The notes beneath the pieces were generated by a model that saw only the letters and a program-made list of their open reading frames with translations, was not told where the DNA came from and made no database searches. 64,000 nucleotides of DNA from Saprospiraceae bacterium (lineage in GTDB: Bacteria; Bacteroidota; Bacteroidia; Chitinophagales; Saprospiraceae), in contig JADKCF010000014.1 in NCBI GenBank assembly GCA_016714765.1, positions 61,922 through 125,921 on the forward strand, read 5' to 3'. The position numbers and the translations under genes are program-made. Positions 35,606 through 46,973 of the stretch are shown here, in pieces. Within the stretch, counting starts at the first letter, position 1. Each line of letters starts with the position of its first letter.

Positions 35606-36073
35606 ATGTCTACAATCATCAATAAAAAAATAAATGATGAAGTCTCCGCGTATTACAATCTGATGGATGTTGTCCACACAAAAGGATATATTCATGAAGA
35701 TACGATTGCGGCAGTAAAAGAGTACTATGATAAACACAAAGGACTGAGCATAGAAAATGAATGCCTTAGAGATGGTATATTTTGCTATTGCGAAAGTTTT
35801 CTGAATAATCTGGATACAGACAGTTATCATGAATACTTTGAAATCAACAAAGTGTTTGTGTCTTATATCAACACCTTTTACAATCAGAAATTCAACCAGA
35901 ATATTAAAGATCTGAGTCTGAAATACATCAATAAACTAATGGATGTGTATACTGATAAGAGAGGAAGAGATTATCAGGATATAAAGAAGTTTGTCACTTC
36001 TACTTTCCTTGATCTGGGCTTTAAGTCTGAAAAGGAATTGTCAGAAATGTTCAAAACAAAGAAGAAAGAGTAG
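35606..36073 (+). CDS. Hypothetical helical protein, possibly second part of the preceding gene
   Basis: From the ATG at 35606, four bases after the previous stop, this encodes 155 mainly helical residues with no recognised motif. The same frame stays open well upstream and overlaps the end of the preceding gene with protein-like sequence (WKSHPEADKR), so a one-base indel near 35570-35595 joining the two is likely. If separate, the spacing and the GAGA upstream of the ATG suggest a coupled second gene. The 3' end is only 3 bases from the convergent CoA-binding gene. Confidence 0.6.
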   Translation: MSTIINKKINDEVSAYYNLMDVVHTKGYIHEDTIAAVKEYYDKHKGLSIENECLRDGIFCYCESFLNNLDTDSYHEYFEINKVFVSYINTFYNQKFNQNIKDLSLKYINKLMDVYTDKRGRDYQDIKKFVTSTFLDLGFKSEKELSEMFKTKKKE

Positions 36074-36076
36074 TCA

Positions 36077-36442
36077 TCAATATTGATTCAATCTTAACAG
36101 TACAAGAGTACAGGCATTTTCAGTTGCTATACCTTTGTCCTCAGCCATTTCTTTTAACTCATCGTTTTCTGTACCGGGATTAAAAATGATTCTTTTGGGG
36201 TTTAGTCCTAATACATAGGAATAATAGTTTTTTTGGTTAGCCGGTGAGACATAAAGTGTCACTGTATGTATATTATCGAAGTGAGGATAACCTTTTTGAA
36301 TATGGACATTAGAAACAAATCCTTCTTTTAAGCCAACAGCCTCCACTGAGTATTTGTTTTGAAGTAAAAGATGTATCGCCATATTTGAATATCTCTCTGG
36401 ATTTTCAGACGCACCGATGACAAGTGTTTTCTTTTGATTCAT
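36077..36442 (-). CDS. CoA-binding domain protein (YccU-like)
   Basis: The 121-residue protein is a single CoA-binding Rossmann domain of the CoA_binding_2 type. It starts with TLVIGASENPERYSNMAIHL, continues with the strand NKYSVEAVGLKEG, and has the conserved late segment RIIFNPGTENDELKEMAEDK. Such proteins bind coenzyme A or a related nucleotide; their physiological role is unclear. It ends 3 bases from the preceding forward gene. Confidence 0.87.
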   Translation of the reverse strand: MNQKKTLVIGASENPERYSNMAIHLLLQNKYSVEAVGLKEGFVSNVHIQKGYPHFDNIHTVTLYVSPANQKNYYSYVLGLNPKRIIFNPGTENDELKEMAEDKGIATENACTLVLLRLNQY

Positions 36443-36664
36443 ACATATTATTTAGATATACAAACATTTGGATATGCAATATGTTTGCCCAAGTGTGAAG
36501 GCAATCTTTTTCCAGGTATTTTGATGCGGTTTTAAAAAGAAAAACTATCTTTACGCTGTTTTTAATTCGAATTTCATATTAATTTACGATGTAAAATGTA
36601 AGTATTTAATTATCAATTATTTAAATAAATAATTAATTAGTTACTAAAAAAAAGTCCGGGTTAC

Positions 36665-39661
36665 ATGATCCTAACGAACCATACAAAATATCGATTTATT
36701 TTTACCATAAGCATGCTTTGGTTTGTATGGGGTAATGTATCTGGCCAATGCAATTTTGCCAACGGTCCGGTAGGAGAGTTGTGCACAAGTGCCATTTACA
36801 TTTGTGGAAGTGATTTGGATGGGTACACAGGCAGACTTCAAAAAGAGCTTTCAGCACCACAAATCTGGTCAGGTCTGTGCAATGGAAACGGGACAGCAGA
36901 TAATATAGTTTGGTTTTCATTCACGCCTTGCAGCAAAAAAGTTTGTTTTAAAATAACTCCTTCATTCTGTACCGTTGAAAACAATTCCTACTCAGGGCTA
37001 CAAGCTGGATTATTTGCGAGTTGTAACAGGAATGCATCTGTCGCGTGTACTGATGATTCTTCCAATAATGGGCAAACAGCCCCTTTCACTCTCTGCTATA
37101 ATGATTTTCAGCCAGGCGAAATAGCATATTTATTTATTGATGGATACGCAGGATCAGTTTGTGATTTTGAAATAGAAGTGGTAGAGGGAATTGACACTAC
37201 ACCCGTAGCAACCCCCGATCCTTCAAACCTCTCCAAAGGGGCCATTACAGGTCCACCATCCATTGCGTGTGATCAAATAAATACACCTCTTCAATATAAT
37301 TTATTAGCACCTGAATGTAAATTTTCAGCCAACACATCTTGTGCAGCTCCACAAAATATCAATCCTGCAGATAGCATTTGTTATGTTTGGAAAGTAGATC
37401 CTTCAACTGGTGCGATGTTCAACAATCAAGACAGTGTCGGGCGAACTGTTGAATTGATTTTTACACAACCAGGGACATATACTATCACTGCTGATATTTT
37501 TTTTCATCCATTTTATGGAGGGAGTTGTGCCAATGCATCTTGCGGCGATATCATAAGCTGGAAAGTGACAGTGTTGCCACCTGATACAATTGTCAATCCA
37601 TTGATATTTATTTGTCCAGGGAATTTTGCAGATTTCTGCGGAAACAGGATATCTACCGACAGCACCGTGTATTGTGCCTCTGATCCATGTAAAGTAGTTC
37701 GACAGGATTTTAAGGTAGGAACAAGTAAGTTTAATGACCTAGGCATTCAGAATATATGTCAAGGCAGTAGTTTTATATTTCAGGGAGAGTTATATGAACT
37801 GCCGGGTACGTATAATATTGTAGACAAAACGGACTGCGCATTGGTACATCATTTTGAGATAAAAGCAATAAACCTATCAGTAAACATAAATCCTGCAAGT
37901 ACTTTATTGGATTGTAACAACACTAGTATTCAATTAACAGGAACAGGCGTAACCAATGCAACTTCCAACATCATTTACAAATGGGCAGATGCTAGTGGTA
38001 ACATTGTATCCAACACAAATGCGTTAACAGTATCAAAAGCCGGGCGATTTACTCTGAGTGGAAGTTACAACGCTACAAGCGAAACTTGTTATGATGAAGC
38101 ATTCATTGACATTTCATCCGATTTCAAAAAACCTAAGGTCACAGCTATTATACCTACTGTGAAATGCCTGAGTATAAAAGATGCTAAACCTGTTTTGACT
38201 TTAGTTACACTTGATAATCTTACATTTACAGAATGGACACTACCGTTGGGTAGCAAAAGAAATACGTTGAATCTTGAACTGGATTCTTTAAATGCAGCAT
38301 CCTCCATGCCCTATCTCTTTACAGCGATAGGAGCCAATGGATGCAGGTTGGATACGTCTTTTGTTGTGAACACCAATTTTGAAAAAGCTTTCATAACCCT
38401 AACGGGTGAGGACTTGACTTGTTACCATCCAAAAGATACCCTCATTTTAAGCACAAATATTCCTGTAGACTCAGTCAGATGGTTAAAGACTTTTCCAACT
38501 TTCGGGTTTTTATGGTAGTGATCCTGCCAAAAGGAGTCATGCCATAGAATCTGCCGGTACTTATAAGTTGGCAGTAATGGCAAGTGCCAGTAGATGCTGG
38601 AGCGATGAAACCATCACCATACAGGACAAAATGATTTATCCTGATCTTATGTTGGAACAAGGTTTGAAGTGGCATTGCAATACAAAAGCTGTAGAGATAA
38701 CACCCCTCACCAATCTTGATAAAAATTTGGACTATCAATGGACCTCTGATGATGGCAAGATTAGCTCCGACCCTAAAGATAAAAAAGTAATAGTAGAGGC
38801 ACCGGGTACTTATACTATCCAAATAACAGATGTTTCGAATGGGTGTATCAAAAAGGGGCAGCTAACTATACCTGAGGAGCAAAACAAGCCGTCGGAAATT
38901 GTATTTTCAGCTGTAGACGTTCTTTGTCACGGAGAATCAAATGGTGTTCTCGAAATATTTAAAACTGTGGGTGGTTTTGGGCCATTTAATTATACACTTA
39001 ATGGCATGGCTATTCAATCACTTTTAGAAGAAGATCTTTCAGTTGGAAAATATAATTTGGAAGTTAAAGACCAATTTGATTGCACATATAAAGTCGAGTT
39101 TGAGATCAGTGAGCCAGAAAGGGTAGAAGTACGTACACCTGTAGAATTGAGCATTGCTTTTAATGAAAGCACGGATCTGACTTTTGTATCTAATTATCCA
39201 AATAGTGAAATTGCAGAAGTATTATGGACAAACAGTAAGGGTGACGTACTTGGAAATGATTTATCCTTAAGCTATAGCTCAGATTTTTCAGATATTATCT
39301 ACGTAGATATTACCACATTAAATGGCTGCGCCGCCAGATCTGAAATCAAAATAAATGTAGACACAGAACTTAAATTGTATTTTCCAAATATCTTTTCGCC
39401 CAACAATGACGGAGTAAATGACAGGCTGGAATTTTTAAAAATAAAATACCGGCGAACATTAACAAAATTGTCATTTTTGACAGGTATGGCAATAAGGTCT
39501 ACGATGCAAAAGATTTCGCATTCGAAACCAATACAGATGGTTGGGATGGCACTTTTAATGGAAAAGAAGCAGAGACTGGCGTTTATATTTTAATTATAGA
39601 ACTTACCGACTTCTCTGGCAAAAATCAAATTATAAAAAAAGACCTCACTCTTGTGAGATAA
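36665..39661 (+). CDS. Large secreted protein with gliding-associated C-terminal domain, two frameshifts
   Basis: A signal peptide (cleaved around VSGQC) is followed by a cysteine-rich N-terminal domain with DNIVWFSFTPC, common in Saprospiraceae surface proteins, and then PKD/Ig-like repeats. The end reads LYFPNIFSPNNDGVNDRLEF and, after frame correction, VIFDRYGNKVYDAKDF and TDGWDGTFNGKEAETGVYIL, the gliding-motility-associated C-terminal domain used for type IX secretion of type B cargo. Breaks occur at the T3 run 38500-38502 and the T5 run 39432-39436; correcting both gives one protein of 998 residues. Probable adhesin or surface structural protein; no enzymatic domain seen. Confidence 0.85.
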
Positions 39662-39866
39662 TATCGAAGGATTTGCCAACTCAATAGTTAATCCACCTTT
39701 TCTTGTACAATCAGCATTACATTGACTCAGAATAGTACTATATTATTTATTTTAAAAAAATGAATATAAAAAAATCATAATATTATAAAAAACTAATTTT
39801 GTGAATTATTAATAATAATTGCAGATAAGTTTCGTTAATCTTTGTAGAATCCATATAAAATTAAAT

Positions 39867-40571
39867 ATGTTTGACTTAAATTTCTTTTTGTTTCAAAGCC
39901 CTTCAGTAGATGCTACAGATGCCACCGCAACTGCAGCCCAGTCTCAGAATATTGTTGACATCATTGTATCCGGTGGCTGGATGGGTATTGCCAATGTTTT
40001 GGTTTTGCTTGTATTATCATTTTTGGCTATAGTCATTTTTATTGAACGATGGCTGACAATAAGTAAGGCGGGTAAAATAGATGAAAATTTTATTAATAAT
40101 ATCAGAGCATCTGTGGGAGCAGGTAATGTGGAAGGTGCAAAAGCCTTGTGCAGAGCGACAGATACTCCTTCTGCCAGAATGATAGAAAAAGGACTTTTGA
40201 GAATTGGGAAGCCATTAAAAGATATTGATGCGGCTATTGAGAATGTCGGAAATCTGGAAGTTTTCAAATTGGAAAAAAATCTTTCCACATTGGCAAGTAT
40301 AGCCGGAGCGGCCCCAATGATTGGATTTTTAGGTACAGTGACGGGTATGATCCTGGCATTCTATAATATGGCATCTCAACAAAATGTGACTCCATCTGTA
40401 CTGGCTGGAGGTATATACCAGGCTTTGATTACAACGGCTTTTGGTCTTGTGATTGGTATCTTCTCTTTTGTGGGATATAATTTATTGGTAGCAAAGGTCG
40501 ATAAAGTAGTATTTTTGATGGAGAAAACTACCATAGATTTTATGGACCTTTTACAGGAACCCGGTAATTAA
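39867..40571 (+). CDS. exbB: MotA/TolQ/ExbB proton channel family protein
   Basis: The 234-residue inner-membrane protein has three predicted helices: VLVLLVLSFLAIVIFIERW, then GAAPMIGFLGTVTGMILAFY and YQALITTAFGLVIGIFSFVGY. The proton-channel signature MIGFLGTVTGMI is intact. With ExbD it uses the proton gradient to energise TonB. The ATG at 39867 is preferred over an upstream in-frame start because it begins immediately before the family N-terminus. Two exbD genes and tonB follow, in the usual Bacteroidota order. Confidence 0.93.
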   Translation: MFDLNFFLFQSPSVDATDATATAAQSQNIVDIIVSGGWMGIANVLVLLVLSFLAIVIFIERWLTISKAGKIDENFINNIRASVGAGNVEGAKALCRATDTPSARMIEKGLLRIGKPLKDIDAAIENVGNLEVFKLEKNLSTLASIAGAAPMIGFLGTVTGMILAFYNMASQQNVTPSVLAGGIYQALITTAFGLVIGIFSFVGYNLLVAKVDKVVFLMEKTTIDFMDLLQEPGN

Positions 40572-40592
40572 TATAATTAAATATTCACGAAG

Positions 40593-40988
40593 GTGGCAGT
40601 AAAAAAACGGAGTAAAGTAAGTGCAGAATTTAATATGTCTTCCCTGACAGATATTATATTTCTGTTACTTATATTTTTTATGCTTACAAGCAATACAGTC
40701 CAAATCAGTATCCCACTGCCTGAATCTAATTCTACAACTGTGGCGCCTACAAATCTTCCCGTTATGATGACCATAGATGGGGCGATAAAAGTAGTAGGTA
40801 AGCCTTCCAGTCTGGACAACCTTGAAAGGGATATAGCATCTGCTGTGCGTACTACGGAAAATAAAGAGAATGCAACAATCACTATCATTTCAGAAGTGGG
40901 CGTACCTTGGGAAAGTGTACACAAGGCTATGGCTGTAGCAAGTGGACTGAAACTAAAAGCCATCATAGCAACTCAACCCACCAAATAA
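40593..40988 (+). CDS. exbD: ExbD/TolR family protein, first copy
   Basis: The 131-residue protein has a short basic cytoplasmic tail, one membrane helix (about 17-32) beginning with SLTDIIFLLL, where the aspartate is the proton-handling residue, and a periplasmic domain. The start is GTG at 40593, preceded by ACGAAG. The first 32 residues are identical to the second copy encoded 10 bases downstream, whereas the periplasmic parts differ strongly. It lies 21 bases after exbB. The pair probably forms a mixed ExbD component of the TonB motor. Confidence 0.92.
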   Translation: MAVKKRSKVSAEFNMSSLTDIIFLLLIFFMLTSNTVQISIPLPESNSTTVAPTNLPVMMTIDGAIKVVGKPSSLDNLERDIASAVRTTENKENATITIISEVGVPWESVHKAMAVASGLKLKAIIATQPTK

Positions 40989-40998
40989 ATCAGGAACC

Positions 40999-41397
40999 AT
41001 GGCTGTAAAAAAAAGAAGTAAGGTAAGTGCAGAATTTAATATGTCATCCTTGACAGATATCATATTTCTACTGTTGATATTTTTTATGTTGACATCTTCT
41101 ATTGTTACGCCTAATGCACTTAATCTTCAGCTGCCTGGTAAAAAGACAAGTCCTCCACCTCCAAAAGCAAAAAATAAGATAGTAGCTATCGATGAATCCG
41201 GAACATATACACTTAATGGGGCTCCCATCAGTCTAGATGGTGTACAGCGGCAAATGGAATCACTGAAGCGACTGGATGGAGAAAAAGCTGCCATTGTGGT
41301 TTCGCCTGCAGCAAAAGCCAGCAATGAGACAGTGGTTGCAATATTGGATCTAGCTTATAAGATGGAAGTCAGAGCCGTGTTAACAGAACCAAAATAA
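40999..41397 (+). CDS. exbD: ExbD/TolR family protein, second copy
   Basis: The 132-residue protein repeats the N-terminal 32 residues of the first ExbD exactly, including the SLTDIIFLLL helix with its catalytic aspartate. It then has a proline-rich stretch (KKTSPPPPKAKNK) and a distinct periplasmic domain with IVAIDESGTYTLNG. The underlying DNA differs at many third positions, so this is an old duplication under strong selection on the helix. It starts 10 bases after the first copy and may specialise in a different TonB partner or load. Confidence 0.92.
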   Translation: MAVKKRSKVSAEFNMSSLTDIIFLLLIFFMLTSSIVTPNALNLQLPGKKTSPPPPKAKNKIVAIDESGTYTLNGAPISLDGVQRQMESLKRLDGEKAAIVVSPAAKASNETVVAILDLAYKMEVRAVLTEPK

Positions 41398-41551
41398 CGG
41401 AATAAACCCATAAACGTTTTATAGACATAACTATTCTTACACATTCAAAAGCAATATTTGCTTCATATCATTGTTTGATTGCGTTAGCCTAAATGCTAAC
41501 ATCAAGACTCTGTTAATATTTATAAATCATTGGTGATTTAAATTGAATTGT

Positions 41552-42403
41552 ATGGATACTTTAAATAAAGAAGAGGAAAATAAAAATAAGGGACTTATCA
41601 TCAGTTTTTTACTGCATGTTTTGATATTACTTTGTTTTCTGATTCCCATCATGAATACAACACCTGCCATTATAGAAGAACCCGGAGGGATACTCATTGC
41701 ATTTGGAGAACCCGATGCCGGACAGAATGCGGAGCCTGCTGAAAGTGAAGATGTAGCGTCCACTAAACTTCCGGAAAAAGCGATCAGTACACCAAAAAGC
41801 AACGCCGAAGATATAAGTTCATCTGATAGGGAAGAGGAAGCTCCTGTCAAAGTCTCCGTAAAGAAAAGTACTACAAACCCTAAACCAAAATCGGAATCAA
41901 CAGTAAAAGCCCAAAATGACGCTAAAGCGGATTCAGAACGAAAAGCCAGAGAAGCAGCCGAAAAAGCTTTATTGGAAAAAGAAGCTGCTGATAAAGCAAA
42001 GTATGCAGCTCAAAAAAACAAATACTCAGACCAGCTAAAAAAAGGACAAGGGAATAAGGGCAACTCCGGAAATCAGGGTGACCCCAATGGTGATCCTGAT
42101 GGCAAGGTACTGGAAGGTATCAGTAAAGGCACAGGTAAAGTAGGTGGAGGACTGAGTGGTAGGGGCGTGGAGTATGAACCGACTTTTACCGATAATTCGC
42201 AAAAAACCGGAAAAGTATCTTTATCCATTTGTGTTAACAACAGCGGTAAAGTATCCAAAGCTGAGTTTACTCAGAAAGGGTCTACTACATCAGATGCTTA
42301 TCTCATCGAACTGGCCAGAAAAACAGCTTTAAAATATAAATTTTCCAAAAGCGAAATTGATAGCCAGTGTGGAACCGTGACTATTGATTTTAGAGTCAAG
42401 TAA
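41552..42403 (+). CDS. TonB-like energy transducer protein
   Basis: The 283-residue protein has one N-terminal membrane helix (about 14-32), a long charged Lys/Glu/Ala-rich spacer (ARKAREAAEKALLEKEAADK-like region) and a C-terminal domain ending GTVTIDFRV that resembles a TonB C-terminal fold. The RGVEYEPTFTDNSQKTGKVS segment begins that domain. It spans the periplasm and contacts the receptor TonB box. The ATG at 41552 is used because the helix follows at the usual distance. A gap of about 150 bases separates it from the second exbD. Confidence 0.85.
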   Translation: MDTLNKEEENKNKGLIISFLLHVLILLCFLIPIMNTTPAIIEEPGGILIAFGEPDAGQNAEPAESEDVASTKLPEKAISTPKSNAEDISSSDREEEAPVKVSVKKSTTNPKPKSESTVKAQNDAKADSERKAREAAEKALLEKEAADKAKYAAQKNKYSDQLKKGQGNKGNSGNQGDPNGDPDGKVLEGISKGTGKVGGGLSGRGVEYEPTFTDNSQKTGKVSLSICVNNSGKVSKAEFTQKGSTTSDAYLIELARKTALKYKFSKSEIDSQCGTVTIDFRVK

Positions 42404-42486
42404 TAAAAACCTTCATTCGTATTATGTTGGTTATCTTGTAATGACTAATAATAGAGAAAAGAACAGTATTCATTACTATTGTGGTA

Positions 42487-43927
42487 TTATTTTTTAATTA
42501 ATTCATCCACTTTCTCTATAAGCCAAGGCTTAGAAACAACACCCTTGGTGGCTAGTATTTCTTCCTTAAGTTTGAGTACTTTTAATTGATCTTTGGTGGT
42601 AATTTTCATTAATGAAGATGTAAATTTTATAAGGTTTAAATAATGTATTTTTCTATCTGAAGAAAGCGATTTTTCCCGACGTATATACATTTTGAAAGCT
42701 TGTAGCAGTGATTCTAAAGCATCAAATTCATCTAATTCATAGTATGCATGTAAGTAAATTGTTTTAGCATTGATATTATACCAAACATCTTCATAATTTA
42801 CATTATTTAAATGAGTTAGGACCTTATTGTAATTTTTCTTATAGAATTCCAATCTTGCTAAACTAAACTCAACAGCGTTTTCTAAATTTTTCTTCTACGA
42901 ATTGAGCATAATCTTGTATGAAGTTTTCAGCCCACTCAAATTCTTCCAGTCTGAGAGATGCAATCACGATGTTTCTAAACATTGTTGGTATTATTTCATT
43001 TTCTGAAAAAATGGTTTTATTGGCCAATCCTTCTTTGTACAGTTCAAAAGTTTCTCTAAAAAAGTCTGCTTGATTTTTATTTGTTTTGTTAATACAATAA
43101 TTTATGATTGTTGAATATATTTCTTTCTGTTCTTCTATAGGAAATATATGCATATATGATTTTGTCAATGATCTCAGATCATAATAATTTTTTGTGTCAT
43201 CTTCATTCATGTAGGTAAGATACATCTTGTAGTATATACTGATAGGTGGTATATCAGCATAAGGGGAAGAATTAGCCAGTTGCAGGACATTCTGCATATT
43301 GCCCATTTCGATATCCACGTTGTACATTTTTTTCCAGCTTAGCAAAGTACAATACTGTCTTAACTTTTCGGCTACGTAAAAGAAATCCAGATTGTCAGAT
43401 ATATCTTTAATGTTGAGTTTAGCTGAAATTTCAAATTTATCATTCTTTTTTTCATTTTCTGTTTTCAGGCTGAATACACTTTTTTCTAACTGATATTTGG
43501 TAAGGTAAAACTCTGAGGATTGGTTCATTTCCCTTTTGTCTAGCCTTTCTACTTCGCTTAGAATTCCGGGATATAATTTTTCCATATTTCTCTTTCGGGC
43601 ACCTTCTAATTTAAAATATGCTCTGATGCTTTCAGCATTGTCAAACTCTTTTTGCGACAAAAAATCTTCCAGTAATTTTACCAGATCAGAGTTGAGTTGT
43701 AAAAATTTTTGATTGTTGAATGCCTGATCGGGAAAAAGAGTAGACCAAAGTACATCTGCCTTCAAATCTTCAGGGTTGCCGTTTTTGATGGATTTTTCCA
43801 ATAATTCAAAAAAGAGGGTAATATTTCTGTTACTATTAAAATATGGCGACTGAATGTACTTGCTAAAGCTGTTTAACTCATACACCGATAATGCACTCAG
43901 AGCTATTAATACTTTTCTATCCCTCAT
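42487..43927 (-). CDS. Conserved hypothetical helical protein, one frameshift
   Basis: Two frame pieces (43927-42869 and 42852-42487) join to about 479 residues; removing one base from the T4 run 42878-42881 gives EEKFRNAVEFSLARLEFYKK across the junction. The protein is strongly helical with repeats that look like degenerate TPR units (for example ELYKEGLANKTIFSENEIIP and ARLEFYKKNYNKVLTHLNNV). I recognise it as a type of large hypothetical protein common in Saprospiraceae, but no function is known. No signal peptide is visible. Confidence 0.7.
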
Positions 43928-44295
43928 AGAGTCTTATATTTATGCAAATTTATAATAATTTATATCAAAGAGGTTTATCAGGATATAATCTGTAGTAAAT
44001 TTTGAGTTTTTCTTAACATATAAAATTTATTTATAATATATATTAATATGTTTTTCAATACAAAATAGATAATAAAATTATGTAATTGAATCGCATTATA
44101 GCAATTGATATATAATATTTTTCTAATCTATAAATATTTGTATTGTGATTGTTTAACCTTTTGCAAGCCAGTAAATAAAATAATTTATAATTTATAATAA
44201 TAAATATTTCAATATATTTTTTTTTCTCAATTAAATTTACTTATTTTGTCCTTGATTCTTAACCAAACTTAATCCAGTCTCCTAAAGGCGAATCT
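43928..44295. other. AT-rich intergenic region
   Basis: About 370 bases of very AT-rich DNA lie between divergent genes. I see a TTATTTTG-like -7 candidate at 44241-44248 but no matching -33 element, no coding frame, and no stable hairpin or RNA. It probably holds both promoters. Confidence 0.45.
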
Positions 44296-46787
44296 ATGAG
44301 ACAATTTAACATATTCACTGTTTTTTAATTTTGCTGGTCATTTCACCCAAAATGTCAGCTCAGCTTAACGATGCGGAAAAATATCTGACATTGGTAAAAG
44401 GTCAGGTTTACACTGATACGATCAACAGTCTTTTCCCGGTCTCTAATGTCACGCCCCTTGTGCAAAATGTAACTGTGCAGACCAGTGCCATTCCAGGTAT
44501 GCCCAAAAAATATAAAGTTACAATAACACCAAATCCTGTCAATCTGATAGGGTATGGTAAAGCAAGCATTCAATATACTGAGGGTACTGCATCTCAGGCT
44601 AAAGTGCGTTGGATGACCTACCATCTTGCTTATGTTGAATCTAAAATCACTACTGCTGAAGACGTGGTTTCATTTGATACAGGCCAGGAAGCAGGGGTCA
44701 ATCCTTTACTCAATGATAACTCTACCACATCCGGCTTAACCCTCACAGGTCTGGCGAAAATTCAGGGAGGTACAGCTATTATCAATCAAGATAGTGTTAT
44801 TTTTACACCAGATGAATTAACAGATCACGGATATGTCCTGTATTCAGTAAAAGATTCTCTCGGCAGCACAGCTAGTGGGATGATACACTTTGTAAGGAAT
44901 CAGGATGTAATAGCTGCCCAGGACACAATCCAATTTACGCTGTTGAATACCAGAAAGCAACTGGTAACTATGGCATCGACAGGATTTACAGTTGCCACCA
45001 ATCCTTCAAAAGGTAGATTGACAGCTATACATGATATGGTTTTTTCTTATACGCCCAATACTGGTGCTACGGGAAATGATGTGTTTTCTTTTGAAGATGC
45101 AAACAATCATAAAAGGATTGTTATGATTAAACTTGTTTCCAAAGTGCCCAACAACTCTAGTGTCAGGGATGATAAATTCTACACACCTAAAAATACCAGT
45201 ATTACATTTAATGTTTTTGAAAACGATTTAAGCAGTAATTTCCCAATTACCAATTTTTCCACAGACTTAGTCCACGATACGTTGGGTATCTTTACCTACA
45301 CTCCTGCATCAGGTTTTTCGGGAATTAAAAACTTTACATATACAGTCAATTACGGTTACTACCAGTCAACAGGTAAAATTGCTATTGCGGTTGGAAACTA
45401 TCAGCCAATCTTGACAAACGATTACAGTTTTAATACCATCAAAAATAAGGCTTTGGTTTTGGAATATGATGTACCTGTAAATGGTTACCAATTCAATCTC
45501 CTCAATAATCCTCAGTATGGTGCAGTTGAGATTTTTTCCAATTCGAACCTGACAGAAGACTGTAATACCTTTTATTCAAAATCAACCCTGATTTACACTC
45601 CTGATACCAACTATTACGGACAGGATTCATTTGATGTTGAGTACTGTGTAGTGAATAATCCATGTGTTGTTTACAAAATCAATGTCAATGTCTTTGACTC
45701 TGCTTTGGACACACTATGCCATTGTGCAGGACCAGATTGTGTTTGGTCAGGAGATATGAATGGTGACGGCAGAGTATCTGTATCCGATATTTTATCTTTA
45801 GGGAGGTTTATTGGTTTAAGTGGTTCTGCGAGGAGTGCTAATGTTTATCCTTTTTATTCAGGTCAGCATGGTGAAGATTGGAATTATTCACAGCCTAATG
45901 GTTTAAATATTAAACATGTGGACGCTAATGGTGATGGTATTATTACAGAAAGTGATACTTTGTCTGTGAGCAATTATTACGCAGGTATTCACCGGTTTGT
46001 TCCTGAAGAGGTGCTTGCTATCAAAGACTATAATTTTGAGTTGATTCCAAACAGTACAGAGCTGGATTCTGGAGATTTATTGGTGCTCGATGTAGTCATT
46101 GGTACCGATAACAAGCCGGTGATTGACATATTTGGATTAGCATTTGGTTTGAATGTTGCACCTTCGTTGATTGATAGTGCCAGTTTTTCTGCCAGCTTTG
46201 ATAAAAATAGTTGGTTTACCTCCAACAGTCCTTCACTTCAGATGGCCAAACAACCCAAAGAAGGTGTTTTGCATTTGGCCTTTACGCGCACTTCCGGAAT
46301 TGTGGATGATGAAATTGAAGGAATAAAACCTGTGGGTGGAAGTGGAAATGGAGTTATTGGTAAAATTATTTTTATTGTGGAAGATGAAATTGAAGGATTC
46401 AAAACCAAAGATAACTATATAATAAGGCGTATCAGCACTAATGGTATAGAAATGGAAGATGCCGAAGGAGAGAAGTTTTTATTGCTGGATACGTATATCG
46501 ACGTAAAAATAAATCTCGAAAAGAAAACTCCTGTCCCATCTGAAGATAAGCTGTTAGTATTTCCAAACCCTGCTAAAGATGTAGTAAATTTACATTTTAA
46601 TGGTAAAAACCTTATCAAAGGCGTAAAAGTATTTGATCAGCAAGGACTTATGGTAGATTCAAACTTAAACTTGAGTCAGGCTTCTTACGCTGTCAATACA
46701 AGTTCGTATCCTAATGGAATATATATATTTCAGGTGGTAACAACAGATGGAGTAATAACTAAAAAAGTAAGTGTTCTCACAAAATAA
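44296..46787 (+). CDS. Secreted cadherin-like/dockerin-like protein with type IX sorting tail, one frameshift
   Basis: A signal peptide is split by an indel: MRQFNIFTVF from 44296 continues in another frame as LILLVISPKMSAQLND after the T6 run 44321-44326. The body has repeats with GVNPLLNDNSTTSGLTLTGL and FTYTPASGFSG-like segments typical of cadherin/Ig-like secreted proteins. Two calcium-binding-type motifs follow (DMNGDGRVSVSDILSLGRF and DANGDGIITESDTLS), a dockerin-like pair. The end is a type A sorting domain (LVFPNPAKDVVNLHF ... NGIYIFQV). It is exported and placed on the surface by the type IX system. The corrected length is about 830 residues. Confidence 0.87.
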
Positions 46788-46817
46788 TATTCTCTTACAT
46801 TGGGAAGAATCTAATAT

Positions 46818-46852
46818 AAAAGACTGATCAAATGATTGGTCTTTTTTTTTTT
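46818..46852 (+). terminator. Intrinsic terminator after the sorting-domain protein
   Basis: AAAAGACTGATCA and TGATTGGTCTTTT pair over 13 positions with two wobbles and a two-base loop, followed by a long T run. Confidence 0.82.
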
Positions 46853-46973
46853 CTGCCTAAGATTTTGATTGATGCACTTTTTCAGATGTAAAACGTATGT
46901 TGGCACCAATAAAATTTTTTTACATTTAGAAATGTCGTTTCTTTGTGTGAAGTTCATAAGAAAGATTAAACAA

